A DNA stretch of 38,827 nt, taken from contig CALXVH010000001.1 of the NCBI GenBank assembly GCA_944391965.1, positions 1 to 38,827 of the forward strand, read 5' to 3'. Under the pieces are notes generated by a model that did no database searches, had not been told where the DNA came from, and saw only the letters and a list, made by a program, of their open reading frames with translations. Positions 34,781-38,827 of this stretch are shown here, one piece after another (within the stretch, counting starts at the first letter, position 1; every line of letters begins with the position of its first letter). Source of the DNA: an uncultured Clostridia bacterium (GTDB lineage Bacteria > Bacillota > Clostridia > TANB77 > CAG-508). The translations under genes were made by a program, and so were the position numbers.

Positions 34781-34959
34781 CGAAAAGCGTATATCAATCA
34801 TAATATAATACTACTTTTTTGATATAATAATAAAAGTTTTATAAATAATGAAATTACCAGAAAAAACTCTAATATATTTAGAGAGAATTACAAGCTCCTA
34901 TTCAAGAATATCTTATATGTAATTGCGTATGTTGCCCATACAGACAGCAAGCATGAAAG

Positions 34960-35001
34960 AAAAAATATGCGATAGCTATTCTTAGCCACCGCATATTTTT
35001 T
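34960..35001 (-). terminator. Strong intrinsic terminator after the Alg13-like gene
   Basis: AAAAAATATGCG (34960-34971) and CGCATATTTTTT (34990-35001) form a perfect 12-base-pair stem around an 18-base loop, with A-runs and T-runs on both sides so that it could work on both strands. It overlaps the TAA stop at 35000. It separates the acyl-CoA synthetase/Alg13/14 unit from the main operon. Confidence 0.85.
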
Positions 35002-35479
35002 AATTATTATCTATAAAATCTTCAATTAATTTTATCATGTGATCTGTTTCACTTTTAAAATGTTTTGGTTTGAATTTTTTGGCTTTTTCTAAAGCTTCTT
35101 TTAAATCGTCTAGCTCTGTTACACCTATTAAAAAATCTTGCTTATCAAAAGAATCTACTATTTGTATCTGGTGATCATTTATATGTTCTCCAAAAGAACT
35201 TAAACGTGGCACAGCAATTACTTTCTTGCCCATCTTTAACGCCATTACTATAGATCCCACTCCTCCATGAGTTATAACCAAATCTGCTTTCTTCATTATT
35301 TCGCTTAGCTTTTCTTCTGGCATTAAACTATATATTTCCATATCTTTTGATTCATATTTTGTTCTTCCTGCTTGAACAATAACTTTCTCTGTTATTACTC
35401 TTTCATTAATTAGCTCTTGAATTTTATCTAGTAAACGATGAAAACTATTGTCCTGTGTTCCTAATAATACTAATATCAA
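35000..35479 (-). CDS. Alg13/PssE-like glycosyltransferase subunit (catalytic half)
   Basis: A 159-residue protein from the chosen start, MILVLLGTQDNSFHRLL. It matches the C-terminal, nucleotide-sugar-binding half of GT28 enzymes (Alg13, PssE, Cps14G): ADLVITHGGVGSIVMAL near the middle holds the His-Gly-Gly donor site, and FGEHINDHQIQIV follows. It works as a pair with the Alg14-like membrane subunit encoded just before it. The reading frame is open back to an ATG at 35533, but the start is probably the TTG at 35479. AGGAGG lies nine bases before it, the family's proteins begin at this point, and the TTG overlaps the TGA of the Alg14-like gene (TTGA), as in translational coupling. The sugar added is unknown. 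Confidence 0.88.
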   Translation of the reverse strand: MILVLLGTQDNSFHRLLDKIQELINERVITEKVIVQAGRTKYESKDMEIYSLMPEEKLSEIMKKADLVITHGGVGSIVMALKMGKKVIAVPRLSSFGEHINDHQIQIVDSFDKQDFLIGVTELDDLKEALEKAKKFKPKHFKSETDHMIKLIEDFIDNN

Positions 35480-35952
35480 AATATTGATCCTCCTAATTTT
35501 GCTTTTGGATATAATTTTAGCATTTCTTCCCATTGCACTATAAACAAATCTGCAAACTTATAAACCAGCTTTCCTGTTGCTGTTTTAGAATTTCTATTTG
35601 CAAATGTTTCTATATATATAATCTTACTACCAAATATCTTTCCCAGTATGCACATTGGACCTGCATTATGCGTACCTGTTGTTATTATGTATTTTGGCCT
35701 TATTTTTATAAAATAAAATACTGTTAAAATACAATTCCATAAAAACTTAAACGGATATGCAAGTGGATGAGATCTCGTTCCATATAACATATACGAAATT
35801 CGCTTTCCATATTGTTTTTTAAATCCTTCTGTAAATTTATCTTTTTCTGTTATTATATGATAATCATATTTTTCAAACATCGGTTTTAATTGCATCAATT
35901 CATTAAAATGTCCACCTGTACTAGATATAAATAGTACTTTCTTTTTTTTCAT
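35476..35952 (-). CDS. Alg14/PssD-like glycosyltransferase membrane subunit
   Basis: A 158-residue protein starting MKKKKVLFISSTGGHFNELMQL, the N-terminal signature of Alg14, PssD and Cps14F. These proteins anchor the Alg13-like catalytic partner to the membrane and bind the acceptor. A hydrophobic segment lies near residues 70-85 (FLWNCILTVFYFIKI), and TTGTHNAGPMCILGKIFGSKIIYIET is the conserved second half. Upstream in-frame codons reach 36012, but GGAGG four bases before the ATG at 35952 fixes the start. It lies 13 bases after the acyl-CoA-synthetase gene and overlaps the Alg13-like gene by four bases. In streptococci the matching pair adds the second sugar of capsule repeats. Confidence 0.9.
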   Translation of the reverse strand: MKKKKVLFISSTGGHFNELMQLKPMFEKYDYHIITEKDKFTEGFKKQYGKRISYMLYGTRSHPLAYPFKFLWNCILTVFYFIKIRPKYIITTGTHNAGPMCILGKIFGSKIIYIETFANRNSKTATGKLVYKFADLFIVQWEEMLKLYPKAKLGGSIF

Positions 35953-35965
35953 ATTGCCTCCAAAT

Positions 35966-37840
35966 TTATTCTTCTGTTTTATTTTGTTCTTTGTCTTTTT
36001 GAAGTTCCACATATCTTTTTATTTTCATTGTTGTTGTTTTTGCAAATTCATCATGTTTTATTTCTAGATTTTTTATTGCTTTATATGATGTTAATCCTTT
36101 ATTTACTTCTTTTATTTTATTCCAAATGATTTTATGTATTTCTTCTTCACTTAAGTCTTTTCCATGTAATCTTTCTATTTCCTCCATGTTTGGAATAACT
36201 TTTACAGAAATTATTAATTCTTTTTCTCCTTCTACTTCTTTACCATATACCATACATTCTTGAATTTCTGGAATTTTAGATAGTAATAATTCTATTTCTT
36301 CTGGATAAATATTTTTTCCATTTTGTGTTACTATAACATTCTTACTTCTACCTGTAACATATACATAACCATCTTTATCTTGGTAACCAATATCTCCAGA
36401 ATTAAACCATCCATCATGTACTACTTCTTTTGTAGCTTCCTCATCTTCATAATATCCAAGCATTAATGTTTGGCTCTTAATCCAAATTTCGCCTTCTCCA
36501 TTCTCATTTGGATTATGAATTTTTATTTGTGCACAATTTACTGGAAGTCCAACTGAACCAACTCTTGGATCACACTCTGGTGTAAGTGCTGCAATTGGAG
36601 CAGTTTCTGTTAGCCCATATCCTTGTAAAAATTCAATTCCTATGTCTTGAACCCATTTTCCTATTTTTTTATCTATTGGTGCTGCTGCAGAAACTATTAT
36701 TCTCATGTTTCCACCTAAATTATCATATATCTCTTTGAATACTTTTCTCTTTATATCTATTCCAACACTTTTTAATGCATTTGTTAGATGAAGCATAGAA
36801 TTTACTAAACCTGATTTACCACTTTTTTCTATTGATTGATTTATTTTTTTGTATAAACTTTCAACTAATAATGGCACTGCTAGCATTGCTGTTGGTTTTG
36901 ATTCTTGCATATCTGGTACTATATATCTTAGTCCACCACAAATTGCAACTGATGAACCATTTGCAAATGGTAACAATGCTCCAATTGATGATTCATATGT
37001 GTGGTGAAGTGGCAATACAGAAAAAAATCTATCACTTTCATATATTTTTACATATTTTGAAACTGCATTTACATTTTCTGCCAAGTTTCTATGGCAAAGC
37101 ATAACACCTTTAGCTTGCGAAGTTGTTCCAGAAGTAAATATTAAGAATTTAAATTCTTCTGGATCTATTTCTACATCCATATATTCAGTATTTCCAGCAT
37201 CTGTTAACTTCTTACCTTCTGCTATAACATGTTCTATTCCTACATCTCTACCTTGTACGCCTTCATCACTATTCATTTCGATAAAATATTTTACCATTGG
37301 TAAATTATCTTTTATTTTATCTATAGCATCTTTTTTCTTCTTTGAATAGATTACAGCTGCCGCATGTGAACGTTTTATTACATTTTCTATTTCGTTATTT
37401 GGTAATTCTTTATCTACAGGAACAGCAATACCTACTCCACATAAGATTGAGAAATATGAAACATACCAATAATATGTATTTTCACCAATAATTACAATTC
37501 TTTCATTTGGCAAATTTAAGTACTTCATAAGTCCTGTACCTAAATTAATTACATCATTACCAAATCTTTCATAAGTAAATTCTTCGAATTTAGCTTTATG
37601 ATCATGATTTGGTCTTTCTAGAATATATATATTATTTTTATATTTTTCTATTGATCTTTTAAATATTTCTTTTACAGTCTTATAATGTGTTTCCTCGTAA
37701 TATTTATTCTTTGACTTTTTGTCTTTTATTTGATCTATTTTGTCATAATTAACTTGCATTTCTTGTATGTTTTCCATACCTTCCATTTTCATTTTAGGAA
37801 ATTTAAAATCTGGTAATTTAAAATCTCTCAAAATTCTCAT
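35966..37840 (-). CDS. AMP-forming acyl-CoA synthetase-like enzyme (long-chain fatty-acid ligase family)
   Basis: A 624-residue member of the adenylate-forming family. The phosphate-binding loop is FTSGTTSQAKGVML (about residues 230-245; a variant, as Gly-x-Pro is replaced by Ser-Gln-Ala). Then come LPLHHTYE, QGYGLTETAPIAAL for adenine binding, FNSGDIGYQDKDGYVYVTGRSKNVI for ribose and hinge, and NIYPEEIE; the C-terminal catalytic Lys is probably in TTTMKIKRYV. These enzymes activate a fatty acid to acyl-AMP and then to acyl-CoA or another acceptor. The length and order fit bacterial FadD/FAA-type ligases. The start has AGGAGTG upstream. It is divergent from an acyl-ACP thioesterase gene and is in one operon with the Alg14/13-like pair. 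Confidence 0.9.
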   Translation of the reverse strand: MRILRDFKLPDFKFPKMKMEGMENIQEMQVNYDKIDQIKDKKSKNKYYEETHYKTVKEIFKRSIEKYKNNIYILERPNHDHKAKFEEFTYERFGNDVINLGTGLMKYLNLPNERIVIIGENTYYWYVSYFSILCGVGIAVPVDKELPNNEIENVIKRSHAAAVIYSKKKKDAIDKIKDNLPMVKYFIEMNSDEGVQGRDVGIEHVIAEGKKLTDAGNTEYMDVEIDPEEFKFLIFTSGTTSQAKGVMLCHRNLAENVNAVSKYVKIYESDRFFSVLPLHHTYESSIGALLPFANGSSVAICGGLRYIVPDMQESKPTAMLAVPLLVESLYKKINQSIEKSGKSGLVNSMLHLTNALKSVGIDIKRKVFKEIYDNLGGNMRIIVSAAAPIDKKIGKWVQDIGIEFLQGYGLTETAPIAALTPECDPRVGSVGLPVNCAQIKIHNPNENGEGEIWIKSQTLMLGYYEDEEATKEVVHDGWFNSGDIGYQDKDGYVYVTGRSKNVIVTQNGKNIYPEEIELLLSKIPEIQECMVYGKEVEGEKELIISVKVIPNMEEIERLHGKDLSEEEIHKIIWNKIKEVNKGLTSYKAIKNLEIKHDEFAKTTTMKIKRYVELQKDKEQNKTEE

Positions 37841-37865
37841 AATACTATCACTCCTATACGTTTAT

Positions 37866-37894
37866 ATTATGCCACAATTATTAGTTTTTGTAAA
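37866..37894 (-). promoter_or_regulatory. Promoter of the acyl-CoA synthetase operon
   Basis: Minus strand: TTTACA (37889-37894), a 17-base spacer, then CATAAT (37866-37871). The ATG at 37840 lies about 20 bases beyond the expected start, with AGGAGTG in the leader. Confidence 0.55.
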
Positions 37895-37926
37895 TAATTT
37901 TTATATTTCTATACTACTTAGTATAA

Positions 37927-37955
37927 TTGTATTTTCAAACTTTTTGTGCTAGAAT
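37927..37955 (+). promoter_or_regulatory. Candidate promoter of the acyl-ACP thioesterase gene
   Basis: Plus strand: TTGTAT (37927-37932), a 17-base spacer, then TAGAAT (37950-37955). An overlapping alternative uses TTTATA and a perfect TATAAT at 37922-37927. Either would give a leader of over 100 bases containing the tandem hairpins at 37981-38060. Confidence 0.5.
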
Positions 37956-38000
37956 AAAACTCGATTAAGATTTTGGATAGGAGTTTTGATACTCTCATAA

Positions 38001-38026
38001 GGATTTTTGGACATTCCTTGTAATCC
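38001..38026 (+). repeat. Diverged REP-like hairpin upstream of the thioesterase gene
   Basis: GGATT (38001-38005) pairs with AATCC (38022-38026). The loop contains TGGACATTCCTT, close to the GGGGACGTTCCTT loop of the two better-preserved copies. It sits 7 bases before copy 2. A weaker 4-base-pair hairpin (GAGT...ACTC) lies before it at 37981-37994. Confidence 0.5.
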
Positions 38027-38033
38027 TCATTTA

Positions 38034-38060
38034 GGGATTTGGGGACGTTCCTTAAATCCC
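38034..38060 (+). repeat. REP-like hairpin element, copy 2
   Basis: GGGATTT (38034-38040) and AAATCCC (38054-38060) form a 7-base-pair perfect stem around a loop identical to copy 1 (GGGGACGTTCCTT, 38041-38053). The AGGAGG of the thioesterase gene begins 23 bases later. The T-run after it is interrupted. Confidence 0.75.
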
Positions 38061-38096
38061 ATTTATTTATATATTAATTATTTAGGAGGCTTAATT

Positions 38097-38827
38097 ATGG
38101 CTTTTTTTGAACATGATTTTGAAATTGGATTAAGAGATATAGAAAATCCTAACTATTTAAGCAATAAAGCAATTTTAGCTTTTTTTGAAAATATTGGTTC
38201 TTATCATTCTGATAGTATAAATTTTGGACTAAATGAAATACCTAGAACAAATTCTTCTTGGGTTTTGCTTGGATGGAAAGTTAAAGTTTTAAAAAGACCA
38301 ATTTATGGTGATAAATTGCACATCGTTACATGGGCTAGAAATACAGAAAAGTTCTCTACCTATCGTGATTATGAAGTATATAATCAAAATAACGAATTAG
38401 TTATTATTGGAACATCTAAATGGGTTTTAGTAGATACTAATACTGGCAAATTAAGACATATTCCTGATGAAATAATTAAGCTATACTGTCCAGATACTAA
38501 AACTGCTTTTCCTCCTGAAGAATCCATGCTTACTAAATTATCTGATTCGGATAATTATGAATCTTTAAGTATGTATATAGTTAATCGTTCACAAATTGAT
38601 TTAAACAACCATATGCATAATCTATATTATTTGGATATGGCTTATGAAGCATTACCTGCTGAAGTTTATAAAAATAAAACATTCAACTTTTTCGAAATAG
38701 CTTATAAGAAACAAATTAAACTTCATGATACTGTAAAATGCTACTATGTCTTCGAAGAAAATACTCATAAAGTAATTATTGAAAGTCTTGATGATAAAAA
38801 AATTCATGCTATTATTATATTTAAAGA
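38097..38827 (+). CDS. Acyl-ACP thioesterase, nearly complete (cut by window edge)
   Basis: The only plus-strand gene. The visible 243 codons start MAFFEHDFEIGLRDIENP at the ATG at 38097, with AGGAGG seven bases upstream (38084-38089). It matches the FatA-like acyl-ACP thioesterase family of bacteria, with two hot-dog domains. The first has NSSWVLLGWKVKVLKRPIYGD and TWARNTEKFSTYRDY; the second has DLNNHMHNLYYLDMAYE, where the Asn and His of the NxH-type motif are the likely catalytic residues. It would release free fatty acid from acyl-ACP in the cytoplasm. The expected family length is about 240-250 residues, so very little is missing at the window end. It diverges from an acyl-CoA-synthetase gene that could reactivate the released acid. 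Confidence 0.9.
   Translation, partial: MAFFEHDFEIGLRDIENPNYLSNKAILAFFENIGSYHSDSINFGLNEIPRTNSSWVLLGWKVKVLKRPIYGDKLHIVTWARNTEKFSTYRDYEVYNQNNELVIIGTSKWVLVDTNTGKLRHIPDEIIKLYCPDTKTAFPPEESMLTKLSDSDNYESLSMYIVNRSQIDLNNHMHNLYYLDMAYEALPAEVYKNKTFNFFEIAYKKQIKLHDTVKCYYVFEENTHKVIIESLDDKKIHAIIIFK

Noticed and set aside
1..38827. Possible TGA-as-tryptophan genetic code, given the extreme AT content
   Set aside because: TGA ends the genes at 2282, 5680 and 35476 at the expected places, and tryptophans in conserved motifs are TGG.
1..38827. Search for phase-variation signals (invertible promoters with a recombinase, long homopolymer tracts in coding starts)
   Set aside because: No recombinase gene and no long inverted repeats flanking a promoter were seen; T/A runs are no longer than expected for this base composition.

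Overview
The window comes from a very AT-rich, Gram-positive-type bacterium. By eye the GC content is well under a third. AGGAGG-type ribosome sites stand before most genes, and TGA is used as a normal stop (for example at 2282, 5680 and 35476), so this is the standard bacterial code. Gram-positive surface biology is clear: an ABC-2 exporter of the TagGH type, a cell-wall glucosaminidase with SH3b domains, and sortase-free membrane-anchored proteins. An uncultured gut-type Firmicute (Clostridia or a relative) is the best guess, but no marker in the window fixes the taxon.

Layout from left to right. (1) 1-565, minus: the N-terminal part of a ribose-phosphate pyrophosphokinase, cut by the window edge, with its own promoter. 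(2) 717-5615, minus: an FAD-dependent UDP-galactopyranose-mutase-like oxidoreductase, a GtrA flippase-like protein and two polytopic GT-C-type membrane proteins. Near-identical hairpin terminators (657-700 and 5628-5673) bracket this block. (3) 5680-15112, minus: two very large secreted proteins with six ricin-type lectin modules each, one ending in an M14 metallocarboxypeptidase and one in a glucosaminidase plus two SH3b domains. They are accompanied by two small membrane-anchored extracellular proteins, one with a cadherin-like beta-sandwich. (4) 15128-34711, minus: a long surface-polysaccharide locus holding 15 genes. It has GT2 and GT4 glycosyltransferases, two multidomain glycosyltransferases (GT2-HAD and GT2-GT4), an O-antigen-ligase/polymerase-like protein, a Wzm/Wzt (TagGH) exporter, a GtrB-GtrA-GT39 module and a DUF6020-like membrane protein. 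(5) 35000-37840, minus: an Alg13/Alg14-like split glycosyltransferase preceded by a long-chain acyl-CoA-synthetase-like enzyme. (6) 38097 to the end, plus: an acyl-ACP thioesterase, divergent from the acyl-CoA synthetase.

How the genes fit together (inference). The cytoplasmic GT2/GT4 enzymes build a lipid-linked glycan, TagGH moves it across the membrane, and the O-antigen-ligase-like protein polymerises it or transfers it. The Gtr-type modules (GtrB makes undecaprenyl-phosphate sugar, GtrA flips it, a GT-C enzyme uses it outside) decorate the product. The first lectin-glucosaminidase gene starts six bases after the last glycosyltransferase gene of this operon. The lectin-hydrolases may therefore be anchored to, or targeted by, the very glycan the locus makes.

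Regulation visible in the sequence: sigma-A-like promoters before prs, the M14 gene, the GT2-GT4 gene, the first GT4 gene of the long operon and the acyl-CoA synthetase, plus one for the thioesterase. Intrinsic terminators stand at 657-700, 5628-5673, 10095-10131, 10788-10821 and 34960-35001. Two intergenic loci carry a hairpin with an identical 13-base loop that looks like a dispersed REP-type element. No tRNA, rRNA, CRISPR array, transposase or integrase was seen, and no gap between genes exceeds 300 bases.
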